24,894 nt of DNA, taken from Folioceros fuciformis. Lineage: Eukaryota > Anthocerotophyta > Anthocerotopsida > Anthocerotales. Numbering within the stretch: the stretch's first letter is position 1; every line of letters begins with the position of its first letter. The stretch covers positions 1 through 24,894 of the forward strand of contig JBNGIO010000250.1 in the NCBI GenBank assembly GCA_049999805.1. Direction: 5' to 3'. Under the pieces are notes generated by a model, which was not told the DNA's origin, did not search any database, and saw only the letters and a list, made by a program, of their open reading frames with translations. This document shows positions 8,427 through 19,800 of this stretch, piece by piece. The translations under genes were made by a program, and so were the position numbers.

Positions 8427-10511
8427 CTAGCCACCGGCTTGCAGATTTCCTGGAGGAAAAGTTGGCGGATTCAGCGTGGGATGAGGAGGTGGCCGCGTGC
8501 TATTTGCTCTCTCCTTGACCGCCGCATGCAGGATTTGCAAGGCGGAATGACCGGTTTTGAAGCCCCTGGGAACTTTGTATTGGGTGCTGGCGCTTCCCAG
8601 CTGCACTGCAGCTTCTTTGACTTCGTCGAAAGTCCCGGGCCTCACGATGTTCAATTCCAGCGGAGCGATTGTGCCAGTGTTGCGTCCTCTCCGGTAAGGC
8701 TCGCTCAGGTTCGCCTCCATGGACTGGCACATGTCTTCTAGGGTTTGGAAGCTGAGACAGGTTTCCCGGGCCCCTGTGTCCGACGAAAGCTCTAGGAAGA
8801 TCACGTAGTGGCCCGGCAAGGAAGCAACGCTCGTGCAGCTGGTGAAGTCCAGTAGGTGTGTGCTTGCCGGTAAGTGGAGCTTGGCAGCCCGGGTCACAAC
8901 TTGGATGAGCTCCTTCTCCTCCGTTTTGTCAGTATGGATGCTGAGAACGACATTTTTGCGACCAACAAATTGGAATTTCGGAACAGTCTTGCAGTAAAAG
9001 CCGACGCACTTGAACACGTCTCCCATCCTGTACCTCCACAGACCTGTGAATTCCATGTTAACGTTGCGCAACCTCAGCTTCTTCTTGAAAGCAAGAGGGT
9101 GCATTCAATATGAGCGGAGCATCAAACACGGGGGAGTAAGCAGCTCACCGGAGGATGTGGACACCACAAGCTCGTATTCTTGCCCTTCTTGAACCCGTGC
9201 GAGATCGACAATTGCTCCCGCTTTCCCGTTTTCATTTTCATGACCGTTCCCGACGGGATCAAACTCGTAGTATCCGACGTCTGGTTCGAAGACATAGAAT
9301 GTCTCCTCTGGTGGATTGGATAGGCAGGGATTGACGGCGAAGAAGCCCTCGCTGGCTCCATATCCACCCGACGCAATGGGAAGTTTACCGCCGGTGAGGA
9401 GATTCAAGTAGTCAACATACTGAACCATGGAACCTGTTGCGATGCAGGTTACGAACTTCAAATTCGGCCAAAGGCGAAGAAAGATTCCTTCCCAGGAATC
9501 CTTGCTGCATTCGGCTCTGATGAAGTCGGCCAGGTTTGGATTTGGCTTATCCAGAAGCTTGTTCACTTCCGCGCGCGTTGGAAGGTGTGTGATGCTGCTG
9601 CTAAGTTTCCCAGTCTCGATGTCAGTGCAAATCTCCTCCCACCTGTCCTTGAGGACGCGGCTGAAGGCGTTGGCCAACAAGGAGGCGAAGGCAGCGCGCA
9701 GACTGACAACCTCCGAGGAGCTAAGTAGGCCGCAGAGAAGATGGCAGTACATGGCCTGATGGTAATCATCGCACAGCATGACCGATTGTGGACTGGCAAA
9801 CGTCACCACGCGACCTTCTGTTCCTACCGACCGGTGGAGGAGGCCGGAGGTGGATGGCCCGGCTGTGAAGCCTGCCGGAGTCTGGAATTGCGTGCCTACC
9901 GAAGCAAAGCTCACGCTTAACCCCGTAGCGGCTTCCTCTCCAAATGCCCTGCAGCGGCTCCGACATCACTCATCAGTTGAAAGTTGATAATTGTGGACTC
10001 GACTGCCATCCCTGAGAACGGGATGCAATCGGTAGCAGACATGGAGGACTGGAGTCGCTTACCGGATGAAAAAGTCTAAGCGCATGCTCAGCATCTTCTC
10101 GGCTGCAGAGTACCAGGCCTCTGTGACGGGGAACAGCTTCCGCTTGCCAGAGCTCGTCCCAGAACTGCAAAGACCACCACATTTCCAGAATATTGAACGA
10201 TAAAGCTCTGTTCAATGACGTGAAGCAGAGCCGGAGGCTTGATTTGATCACCTGGAGAAGACTTCTACAACCTTATCGCAGCACAGTCCCAGGGAAGGAC
10301 TGTCACCGTTCAGCAGCCTGTAGATGTCTTGCTGGATGGCGTCGTACTCGATTACCGGGATCACCTGCTTGAACGACTCCACGTCCGTCCTACCATTCAA
10401 GCCGTGCCTCTGCAGGTACTCGCAACGGGAGTGCTTGTCAAGTAAGGCGGTGAGAAACTTTTCTTGCCGTTCGGCAAAGCGTTCAAGCAGTATGTCCGCG
10501 GCCGCGGCCAT
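8427..10511 (-). CDS. GH3: GH3-C: JAR1-like acyl-acid amido synthetase
   Basis: Exons: 10511-10252, 10164-10063, 9948-9149, 9043-8427, giving 592 aa. The frame continues upstream to a TAA, but the first ATG is at 10511 (ATCATGGCC, good context), so that start is chosen. Residues 87-94 are SSSGTSSG with Lys94 (motif I), 317-321 YGASE (motif II), 392-396 YRMGD (motif III). YCHLLCGLL, WEEICTDI and ECSKDSWEG follow the JAR1-like pattern. All four exons are in frame and every intron has GT-AG ends (87, 114, 105 bp). Each intron meets a stop if retained, unlike introns 1 and 3 of GH3-A. It heads the three-gene array and looks the most intact. The hormone substrate cannot be read from sequence. Confidence 0.92.
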
Positions 10512-11229
10512 GATCTCGTCGGGTTCAGACAACAGTTCAGTCGTGAACTTTTAAGGAGAGCCAGTCTGAAGTCGGTGGCCCATATCGCACGTAGGTCACG
10601 GGAGTTGCGCAAAGTGATAAGGGAATCATACAGTCCAGTCGCGGCGAAGCTGAAACGTGTCCTCCCCCATGCTGCTCGGCTCCTGTCGGAACGGCTATGT
10701 ACACGTGGTTCCGTAGGTAATTCAGGATCAGGCACCGTCCAATCGAATCGCGTTAGGGGAGGACATTCTTTTGAGTCAGAATATGTCATCAGAGTAGAGT
10801 AGGCCCGGAGAACAACGGACAGGGACGCATAGCATAGCACCCCCCTAATCCGCACCCCCGTACGAGGGACATTCCGACCTCGTGGAACACAAGTTGTCGT
10901 CAGCTTCTAGAGCTTGGCGGTAAACCTCGTGGTACTTGCTTCTTCTAGAACAGCAAGCTTTGTGGTGCTCGACCTTCCTCACATCAGCTTCATGCTTGCA
11001 AGTAATTTGACGCCAGACGGTTCGACGAAATTATTTGCAGCCTGCTGAGCTTACGGTACAACGGCCATCTGAAAAATATGGGGCATGCCTTGATTGGACT
11101 GTTCGATGCTGGCATCACAAAGATCCCTGGGTTGCGTAATGATAGGGACAGGTCACCAGTTTTCCATCTCAGTACACGCATGACCCACGTCCCGTTGCTC
11201 TGTCACTGATTTTATCTTCTCACGTCGCA
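10512..11229. other. Intergenic, upstream of GH3-C
   Basis: No intact gene is seen on either strand. The part to about 10.8 kb should be the GH3-C promoter. Around 10870-10930 the minus strand reads KYHEVYRQALEADDN, which could be the far C-terminal remnant of the amidohydrolase relic, but this was not recognised with any certainty. Confidence 0.3.
10702..10707. promoter_or_regulatory. G-box (CACGTG) upstream of GH3-C
   Basis: CACGTG lies about 190 bp before the GH3-C ATG, within a GTACACGTGG context. G-boxes bind bHLH factors such as MYC2 and bZIP factors. The site is seen; any link to jasmonate-type control is inference. Confidence 0.35.
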
Positions 11230-11800
11230 AGGAAGACACCATGCTCGATATCCTGCAAACAGTGCTTGTATTGCAGCCAGTCTGCTTGACAGCCATCAAG
11301 TGCAGTACAGGGCTGAATACAGATCATTGCGTACACTTTCGGGTCATGGCGGGGAAACATCGTCCACACACAGGGATCGATTACCAACAGATCTGTGTGC
11401 AGTTAAACCAATTTTTCTACTACAAGATGACCACCAAAACAAGACTGTCCCTGAGTCAGCAGCTCTCGAGGCAACAACCCAGACGACAGCATATTCTTGC
11501 CCACTTCAAGAGACCCAATCTCGTTCTGCCATAGGATGGACTTTGCACCATTAGTGGTAGCCATTTGGGAGATTCTAGTAGCATGCTAGCAAGGCTGTAG
11601 GATCTGTCGCCCCACACGTATAAGCAGACCCCTTGTTGATGAGGGAGGCCATGTACATTTCATCGACTGAAAGAAAGCAGACACTGTCAGGTCAAGATGC
11701 TGCCAAACATTCTTACCTTTGCAAGGTCACCAGGCAAGGTCGGCATTGACACTTATGTGTGCAGCGTGGCAGAGGAATAACAACATGCCTGTACCTCGGA
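11230..11800 (-). pseudogene. Decayed amidohydrolase (MtaD / ATZ-TRZ type)
   Basis: Minus-strand pieces match one enzyme family in order. At 11745-11717 ISVNADLAW…PC resembles the stretch holding the metal-site Asp (LGTDGAPC). A remnant intron follows, 11716-11667, with GTAAGA and TTTCTTTCAG. From 11666 the frame reads DEMYMASLINKG and GATDPTALLA, then a TAG. After a frame shift, 11564 onward reads MATTNGAKSILW and NEIGSLEVGKN. Further on come DLLVIDPCVWTMFPRHDP and then loss of similarity. These blocks recall deaminases acting on methylthioadenosine, S-adenosylhomocysteine or 8-oxoguanine, a type I recall from moss genomes. Stops and shifts make the gene dead. Upstream exons (metal-binding HxH) were not found. 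Confidence 0.7.
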
Positions 11801-13254
11801 TTCATCTGCTAACATGGAATTTTACGTGGTCAAGGTGAGCAACTGGTTCTCGATTGTCACCTCTCAGCCATATGCTGTTCCTGTCATGTCAAGATGAGTG
11901 GACGGAACTTCAATATGGGATCCATGGGAGTGGCACGTTACCATGTGGATTCCATTGTTATTCCGGTCCGCGGCATGTTTGATTAGCAACAACAGGTTGT
12001 TTGTGACGTTCAGGATCTGCCCTATCCCAAACCACAGTCCGATGCGGCCGTCTGTTGTGCAAGTGCTTCAAAACCTTCCTGAATGTGATCAGGGACGCAC
12101 CGTTTATCTTTCGTTCTACGCTTCAGTCTTCCCACCGACCAATCAAGTCAGCCTGTCGCAGTGAACGACGTTTGGTCAGCTGAAAGTCCTCTGGCGAAGT
12201 CGAGCTGATCCTTCGGAATACAGACTGCTGCAGGCCAACTGCCATGAACTGACTGTGGGGTTGCACTTGAAAGGTACTGACTGGAGTCCTGTGCACGGCT
12301 GGTAGCACAATTCATGACTCTTCCGTCAGTCACAGAAAAAATGTGATGTCGCTCACATCCCATTTGTCAAGGAGCAGCTTTGACACGCATTCGGCTGGTC
12401 CACCCAGTAATTTAGGCCATGAGGTTCTGCCCCATGGATGTAGACACCCAACCACCTCTAGGAGCTAGGTCTTGTATTCCAAGCAAGTGCCTCCCTGGGG
12501 ATCTGCTGCTGTACAACGCACTGTCTAAACAGGGCTTCGCCTCGAGTTGAACACCAAGGCCAGCCCGCCCTCACAACGTGAAAGCAGATTCAAGAAGTTG
12601 TCCAGCGGCGAATAAGGCATCCCTGCCTGTCCTTTGGGTACTAAACGCTTCGCTGCAGACAGCTTCGCAGACCTGCTGCACAATCCAAGCTGATGGGATA
12701 TGCACGTCCTTGCCGAAGTGAGCGGCGAGGGGATTTCAGAGGCTAGAGATGTATTTCGAAGGACTGTGTGAAAGAAATGTGGCAAGTCAGTGAGACCTTG
12801 CATGAAACTGCGCACAAGGGTCACAATGTTCACGACGCACCCAACAAAAATCTACCAAATCACAGAATTAGGAAGTAGAGCCCGGCCCCGGAGACTTCGA
12901 AAGGAATTGTAGTGGTGCACCGCAGGGGTGATGCAGTCACACGTGAGCATGCTAGAATCGGCTGTGGTGCCTTGAACTCGATGTGATCACATCGCTACAG
13001 ACAAGGCAGATGGCAGCATGCATTTAGAATTAACCCACTTGCTCGTAGGATCTGCACCATGACTGTTCAAGTTGTGTATTTTCTTCTCCAATTGGATGCA
13101 GAGGTTTCAACTCCAATCTTGAAACAGCAGAGGTGCATACCTGGATCTCCGTTCCACTCTCACGATCACCACACAACAGTTGCAGATAACTTGCCTGGAC
13201 AACATAAGTCGTGCACAATGATTCGGTTCGCACCCACCCGTTTGCGTTTGACTC
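11801..13254. other. Intergenic DNA without a recognisable gene
   Basis: I read both strands and found no motif or long frame that I could name. Part may be heavily decayed upstream exons of the amidohydrolase relic, and the right end is the 3' flank of the PPR gene ending at 13255. No repeat stood out. Confidence 0.3.
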
Positions 13255-16200
13255 TTATCCACCGACCAAAAAACTGTGCACCCGTCCGTCTACGTCTGCC
13301 CACCAGCTCTGACCTGCCTGCTTCCATGCACCGATTCTCGTTCTCCTTGACTGCATCTCCTCTGCCTGCTCCCACAATTGGGCACCCGTGTATACGCCTG
13401 ACATCAGTACATATGCTGCGGGATCTTTCTCGTCTAGCTTCAGCGCTTCATTAAAAGCATAGTATCCCACCTCCACGTTGCTCCACTTTCGACAAGCACC
13501 CAACAATGTATGCCAAACTGCAGGATTGGGCAGTACAGGCATTGTCCTTGCCAAAGCAAGCGCCTCACCCAGTTGGCCTGCACGACCCAGAAGATCCACC
13601 ATGCAAGTGTAGTGCTCCACCGTGGGGCTGATGCCGTACTCTCTGGTCATGGCATCGAAGTATTGTCTACCCCTATTCACTAGACCCCCATGACTGCATA
13701 CCGTTAGTACACTGAGGAACGTGATGCCGGCTGGGGGCACGCCATCGTTTCTCATGCGCTGAACTAAGTCAAAGACGACTTCACTGTCTCCCTGATAGGT
13801 GTAGCCCGCAATCAGCGCACTCCAGGAGACAACGTCCCTTTCAGACAATGAATCAAACACCTCCTGTGCATCAACCATGCTCCCACACTTGCCATACATG
13901 TTTATCAAGCTGCCACCAACGAACACATCAGCCCCAAACCCTTGCTCTTGAACCTCGGCATGCAGTTGCCTTCCAAGATCCAACGCTGCCACATTCGCAC
14001 AGGCCTGCAAGAGGCACATAAATGTCACAGAAGTCGATACAGAAATCCCACCTTCTTGCATAGCACTGTACACACGAAGGGCTTCGTGGCCCATTCCCTG
14101 CTGGGAATACCCTGCGATCATGGCATTCCATGTCACTACATTCTTCTGACGAAGACCGTCAAACACTCTCTGGGCATCTTCCAGGCAGCCACACTTTGCA
14201 TACATGTTTACCAAGCTGCTGGCTACAAACACATCATCCTTATGACCTCCTACTCTAATTTGTTCATGAAGCTGCTTGCCCTTCTCCAGTGCAGAGCAGC
14301 CTATGCTTGCACATGCCTGCAGGAGGCACGCGAATGTTACAGAATCTGGTGCTACGCTGCCGTCTTGTTGCATGGTACTGTAGAGACGAAGGGCCTCCTG
14401 GCCCATGTTCTGCTGGGAATACCCTGCTATCATAGCATTCCATGACACAACGTTCTTTTCACCAAGACTATCAAATGCATCCTGAGCGTTTGCCAGGCTG
14501 CCGCACTTTGCATACATGTTCACCAAACTGTTTCCAACGACCACATTATCTTCAAACCCTTGCCGTCTGATTTGCAAATGAAGCTGCTTCGCCTGCTCCA
14601 ACGCTGGTCTACCCACACTTGCACACGCCTGGAGGAGGCACACAAATGTCACAGCATTTGGTACTACCATCCCATCTTCTTGCATAGCACTGTACACTTG
14701 AAGGGCGTCCTGGCCCATGCCATGCTGAGAATACCCTGCTATCATGGCATTCCAAGTCACCACATTTTTTTCACCAAGCCCATGGAACACTCTCTGAGCA
14801 TCCTGTAAGCTGCCACACTTCCCATACATGCTTACCAAACTGCTTCCTATAAACACATCGGCTTGATGGCCTCGTTCTCTAATCTGCACATCAAGCTGCT
14901 TCCCCATCTCCAAAGCTGGGGATCCCACATTTCCACATGCCTGAAGTAGGGACAGAAATGTCACCGTATCCGGCACTGACTTGCCATCTTCTTGCATAGC
15001 GCTGTATAGACGAAGCGCTTCTTCGCCCTTGCCCTGTTGGGAATACAGAGATATCATGGTATTCCACGTCACCACATCTTTTGTCCCGAGTGCATCAAAT
15101 ACTCCTCGACAATGTTCCAAGCTACCACACTTTGAATACATGTTAATCAAACCATTGGCTACGAGCATATCAGTCTCGTGTCCACCTGCTTGAATATGAG
15201 TATGAAGCAGCCACCCCTTCTCCAATGCAGGGGGGCCCACTCCAGCGCAAGCCTGCAAGAGGGAGACAAACGTCACGGAATTGGGTATAGCAACGCCTTC
15301 TTCTTGCATGAGGCCATAGAGATCAAGGGCTTCTTGGCACCTTCCGTGTTGGGAATACCCCGCAATTAGAGCAGTCCATGTCACAACATCTTTTCGAACA
15401 AGGCCATCAAACATTCTCTGAGCGTCGTCCAGGCTCCCACACTTTGCATACATGTGTACCAAACTGTTTGCTACAAACACATCAGCCTCATATCCTCGTT
15501 CCCTACTTTGGGCATGAAGCTCCTTCCCCTTTTCCAAAGCTGGGCTGCCTACATTTGCACATGCTTGCAGGAGGGACACGAACGTCACAGCATTCGGTAC
15601 AGCGATGCCTTCTGCTTCCATTGTACTGTACAGACGAAAGGCTTCCTGCACCATGCCCTGCTGAGAATACCCTGAAATTAGGGCAGTCCATGTCACCACA
15701 TCTTTTCGACTAAGTCCGTCAAACACTTTCTGAGCGTTTTCCAAGCTGCCGCACTTTGCGTACATGTCTACCAAGCTATTCCACACAAACAAGTGAGGCT
15801 CCGCCCCAATGGCCAACACATCAGCATGCACCTGCTTGCCGGTTTCTAAGTCCAATCCCCTTGCACAAGCCTGAAGGGCTGCCACAAACACATGCCCATC
15901 CGGCTCGACTCTTGACCTGCGCATCTCGTGATACAGTTGTATGGCTTGCTTGTCTTTTCCATCTTGAACATGCGCAGAAATTATGGAAGACCATATGAAG
16001 GCATTTGGTTCGGCAACCATGGTGAACACATCCATCGCCTCTTGCAACCTACTATGCGAAGTATACATCCGCAGTATGTGGTTGCACAGGAACGCATCCG
16101 ACTGGTACCCCCTTTTCACAATCAAAGCATGGACTCGGCGACCCGGAACCAGATCTTTCTTCAACAAACACTCTTTGAGAACCTTGTAGAAAAGAGCTGT

Positions 16201-16626
16201 GTTAATACAACACTCTGTCTGCACCAGCACCCCTAAAGCCTCTAGAGCCTCACCGAGATAACCCCCACGACACAGCTTGCTCACGGTTTCAGCCGTCACA
16301 TTGCTTTCGTATCCGGCAGGCCAGCGAGGATCAGGATCAGGATCCTCCGCTGGCTTCAAGGTACCGTTTAGCACGAGCACCGGTGAATCTAGACAAATGA
16401 GCTCCTGACAACCACCCTCCCTGAAAGATTCGTGTCCAGACAAACGTCCTCGTCGACTGGGTGTCTTAGTGCAGTAGCATGCACCTCGATTGTTTCCCGA
16501 AGCTTGGCTCGTTAAAGCCAGATGAGTGGGAGCCCTTCCCATGGTAGCTGTAAACCGATGACACCGTCGGGTCCACGAAACCTGATCCCACAACGGGTCC
16601 TGTCCTGCAACACTCCCAAGGGCCAT
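13255..16626 (-). CDS. PPR-1: PLS-class pentatricopeptide protein, 1123 aa
   Basis: PLS-class PPR proteins bind single-stranded organelle RNA, about one base per repeat, usually to guide C-to-U editing. ATG 16626 starts MALGSVAG; Met29 (MGRAP) is an alternative. The first 100 residues are rich in Arg, Ser and Thr with few acids, which suits an organelle transit peptide. Then come eight P-L-S triads, each marked by a motif such as VNMYAKCGSLEDAQ…VFDGL and VVTWNAMIAGYSQQ. They are followed by E1 (NPAVWHTLLGACRKW) and E2 (PAAYVLMSGVYTGAQLWEQA). The gene ends with GQSWWADVDGRVHSFLVGG, a PG-box-like stretch, then TAA. No zinc-binding HxE and no DYW tail follow, so it would need a deaminase from elsewhere. 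No intron is present, as usual for PPR genes. Confidence 0.93.
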   Translation of the reverse strand: MALGSVAGQDPLWDQVSWTRRCHRFTATMGRAPTHLALTSQASGNNRGACYCTKTPSRRGRLSGHESFREGGCQELICLDSPVLVLNGTLKPAEDPDPDPRWPAGYESNVTAETVSKLCRGGYLGEALEALGVLVQTECCINTALFYKVLKECLLKKDLVPGRRVHALIVKRGYQSDAFLCNHILRMYTSHSRLQEAMDVFTMVAEPNAFIWSSIISAHVQDGKDKQAIQLYHEMRRSRVEPDGHVFVAALQACARGLDLETGKQVHADVLAIGAEPHLFVWNSLVDMYAKCGSLENAQKVFDGLSRKDVVTWTALISGYSQQGMVQEAFRLYSTMEAEGIAVPNAVTFVSLLQACANVGSPALEKGKELHAQSRERGYEADVFVANSLVHMYAKCGSLDDAQRMFDGLVRKDVVTWTALIAGYSQHGRCQEALDLYGLMQEEGVAIPNSVTFVSLLQACAGVGPPALEKGWLLHTHIQAGGHETDMLVANGLINMYSKCGSLEHCRGVFDALGTKDVVTWNTMISLYSQQGKGEEALRLYSAMQEDGKSVPDTVTFLSLLQACGNVGSPALEMGKQLDVQIRERGHQADVFIGSSLVSMYGKCGSLQDAQRVFHGLGEKNVVTWNAMIAGYSQHGMGQDALQVYSAMQEDGMVVPNAVTFVCLLQACASVGRPALEQAKQLHLQIRRQGFEDNVVVGNSLVNMYAKCGSLANAQDAFDSLGEKNVVSWNAMIAGYSQQNMGQEALRLYSTMQQDGSVAPDSVTFACLLQACASIGCSALEKGKQLHEQIRVGGHKDDVFVASSLVNMYAKCGCLEDAQRVFDGLRQKNVVTWNAMIAGYSQQGMGHEALRVYSAMQEGGISVSTSVTFMCLLQACANVAALDLGRQLHAEVQEQGFGADVFVGGSLINMYGKCGSMVDAQEVFDSLSERDVVSWSALIAGYTYQGDSEVVFDLVQRMRNDGVPPAGITFLSVLTVCSHGGLVNRGRQYFDAMTREYGISPTVEHYTCMVDLLGRAGQLGEALALARTMPVLPNPAVWHTLLGACRKWSNVEVGYYAFNEALKLDEKDPAAYVLMSGVYTGAQLWEQAEEMQSRRTRIGAWKQAGQSWWADVDGRVHSFLVGG
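13890..15790 (-). repeat. Tandem 312-bp coding repeats in PPR-1
   Basis: Six steps of about 311 bp separate the seven MY(A/S/G)KCG sites from about 15757 to 13893. The units keep near-identical DNA blocks, such as those encoding AGYSQQGMG and MYAKCGSL. The array is a set of tandem duplications of one P-L-S triad. Confidence 0.85.
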
Positions 16627-16890
16627 GGAACTGTGCGTTCAAGCACTCCAGACCTCCGGCTGATCTTGCCGACTGTGATACCCCTACTGCAGAACCATGC
16701 GTTCATAGCTCTTGATTCCTCGTTCGCCTTGAGAATGCCTTACCGATGAGAAATGCTACCATCCACGGAATCAATGATGCCCTCGTTCGCCTTGAAAAGG
16801 CCTCATCGTTTAGGAATGTTGTCACCCGTGGGATCTGCGACCTAGTCCGAAAGCCGCGTTGGGATCGTGAATCTCAACCATGAACAAATC
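16627..16890. other. Short spacer between the two PPR genes
   Basis: It holds the promoter of PPR-1 and the 3' flank of PPR-2. Two related stretches, both starting CTCGTTCGCCTTGA, lie near 16719 and 16782, spaced about 63 bp and diverged afterwards. No TATA box is obvious. Confidence 0.4.
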
Positions 16891-19800
16891 TCAAATGCAG
16901 GAATGGTCCCTCGGAACTATTACGGATTGCGATGTCTGTTGTATTATAACATCGTTATTTACCACAATTCTTCTATCGGCTACCAAAAAACTATGTACGA
17001 CACCTTCGAAGTCTGCCCACCAGGTCTGACCGGCCTGCTTCCGAGCCCTGATTCTCTTTCTCATGGCCTGCATCTCCCTTGCCCGCTCCCACATCTCGGC
17101 GCCGGTGTATATGTTTGCCATCAACACATACGCTGCGGGATCCTTGTTGTCCAGCTTCAAGGCTTGGTCGAATGCATGGCGTCCCACCTCCACGTTACTC
17201 CACTTTTGACAGGCACCCAACAACGTGTGCCAAAGTGCAGCACTAGGCAACAGAGGCATAGTGCTCACCAACGCCAGTGCCTCGTCCAGCAGGCCTGTCC
17301 GACCCAGGAGATCCACCATGCATGTGTAGTGCTCCACCGTGGGACTGATGCCATACTCTCTGGTCATAGAATCCAAGTACCGTCTTCCCTTGTTTACAAG
17401 ACCTGCGTGACTGCACACTGTTAGTACACTGAGGAATGTGATGGCGACAGGCAGCACGCCATCATGTCGCATTCTCTGGACCAAGTCAAAGACTACTTCA
17501 CTGTCTCCCTGAGAGGTGTAGCCTGCAATTAGAGCACTCCAGGCGACGACATCTGGTTTGGATAATGCATCGAACACTTGCTGCGCCTCAGACATGCTCC
17601 CACACTTACCATACATGTTAATCAGACTGCCACCTACAAACACATCAGCTTGAAGCCCTTGTTCTACGATCTGTGAATGTAGCTGTCTTCCCAGGTACAA
17701 CGCTGCCACATTTGCACAAGCCTGGAGCAGGCACACGAACGTGACGGCATTTGAAACAGCCATGCCTTCCTCTTGCATGGCACCGTACATACGAAGGGCT
17801 TCCTGCCCCATCCCCTGCTGGGAGTATCCTGCTATCATGGCATTCCATGTCACAACATTTTTCTCCCCCAGTCCGTCAAACACTCTCTGAGCATCCTCTA
17901 CGCTGCCGCACTTAGCATACATGTTCACCAAGCTGCTGGCTACAAATACATCACCTTGGTATCCTTGTTCTCTTATCTGTGCGTGAAGCTGCCTCCCCTT
18001 TTCCAATGCTGACGTGCCCATGCTGGCACATGCCTGAAGTAGGCTCACAAATGTTACAGAGTCAGGAGCTGCTACGCAATGCTCTTGCATAGAGCTGTAG
18101 AGAGACAGAGCCTCCTGGCCCATTCCCTGCTGGGAATACCCCGCTATCATGGCATTCCACGTAACCACATCCTTTATACTAAGCCCCACAAACACTCTGT
18201 GAGCACTTTCCAGACTGCCACATTTCGCATACATGTTCACCAAACTGTTGGCTACAAAGACATCAGCTTCATGACCTCCTTCTCGGATTTCTGAATGAAT
18301 GTGCTTACCCTTCTCCAGAGCTCGGGTGCCAACACTAGCACATGCCTGCAGGAGGCACAGATACGTCACAGAATTGGGTGCAACCGTGCTCTCTTCTTGC
18401 ATAACACTGTGGAGATGAAGGGCTTCTTGGCCCATGCCCTGTTGGGAATACCCTGCTATCATGACATTCCATGTCACGATGTCTTTTTGATCGAGTCCGT
18501 TAAATAGTCTGTGTGCATCTTCCAAGCTGCCGCACTTGGCATACATATTGACTAAACTACTGGCCGCAAACATGCCATCTTCATATCCTCGTTCTTTGAT
18601 TTGAGCATGTATCTGCTTCCCCATTTCCAAAGCTGCGGTGCCCACACTGGCACATGCCTGAAGAAGGCACACAAATGTCACACAGTTGGGTGAAGTGATT
18701 CCTTCTGCTAGCATATCACCATAAAGAAGAAGGGCTTTCAGGCCCATGCCCTGCTGGGAATACCCCGATATCATGGCATTCCACGTGACCACATCCTTTT
18801 GGCCCAGTCCATCAAACACCGTGTGAGCCTCTTCCAAGCTGCCACACTTTGCGTACATGTTAACCAAACTGCTTCCAACGAACACCTCACCTTGAAAACT
18901 TCGTTCTCTAATCTGAGCATGAAGCTCTCTCCCTTTCTCCAGCGCTACACCGCCCATGTTTGCACATGCCTGCAGAAGACACACAAAAGTCATGGCATTG
19001 GTTGCGTCGACCCACTCTCCTTGCACAGTTGTGTATAGATGAAGGGCTTCCTGGCCCATGCCCTGCTGGGAATACCCTGCGATCATGGCAGTCCACGTCA
19101 CAACATCTTTTTGACCAAGTCCATCAAACAATCTCTGGGCGTCCTCAAGGCTGCCACATTTTGCATACATGTATACCAAACTGTTGGCCACAAACACGTC
19201 ACTGTCATGCCCTCCTGCTGCAATCTGCCCGTGAAGCTGCTTTCCCATCTCCAAAGCTGGGGTGCCCACACTAGCACATGCTTGCAGAAGGCAAACAAAT
19301 GTCACAGAATTGGGCACAGCGATACCTTCCTGTTGCATAACACTGTAGAGGTGAAGGGCTTCTTGGCCCATGCCCTGCTGGGAATATCCTCCGATCAGGG
19401 CCGTCCACGTCACCACATCTTTTTGACCAAGTCCGTCAAACACTCTTCGAGCATCCTCCAGGCTGCCACACTTTGCATACATGTTCACCAAACTGTTGGC
19501 CACAAAGGTATCAGCTTGATGTCCTCGCTCTCTAAGTTGCACGTGAAGCTCCTTCCCCATTTTCAAAGCTGCATTGCCCACACTGGCACATGCCTGTAGC
19601 ACGCACACAAATGTGACCGGGTTGGGTACAGCGATTCCTTCTTCTAGCATACAACTGTAAACACTAAGGGCTTCTTGACCTAAACCCTGCTGCGAGTACC
19701 CTGCAATCATAGCATTCCACGTCACTACATCCTTTTGCGCAAGACCGTCAAAGACTCGTTGTGCTTCCTCTACGCTGCCACACTTTGCATACATGTTTAC

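Noticed and set aside
10512-10532. TTG at 10532 as the GH3-C start
   Set aside because: It is not an ATG; ATG 10511 has good context and gives a normal-length protein.
17773-19599. Several plus-strand frames of 70-190 residues across PPR-2
   Set aside because: They are antisense shadows of the 312-bp coding repeats and recur with the same period.
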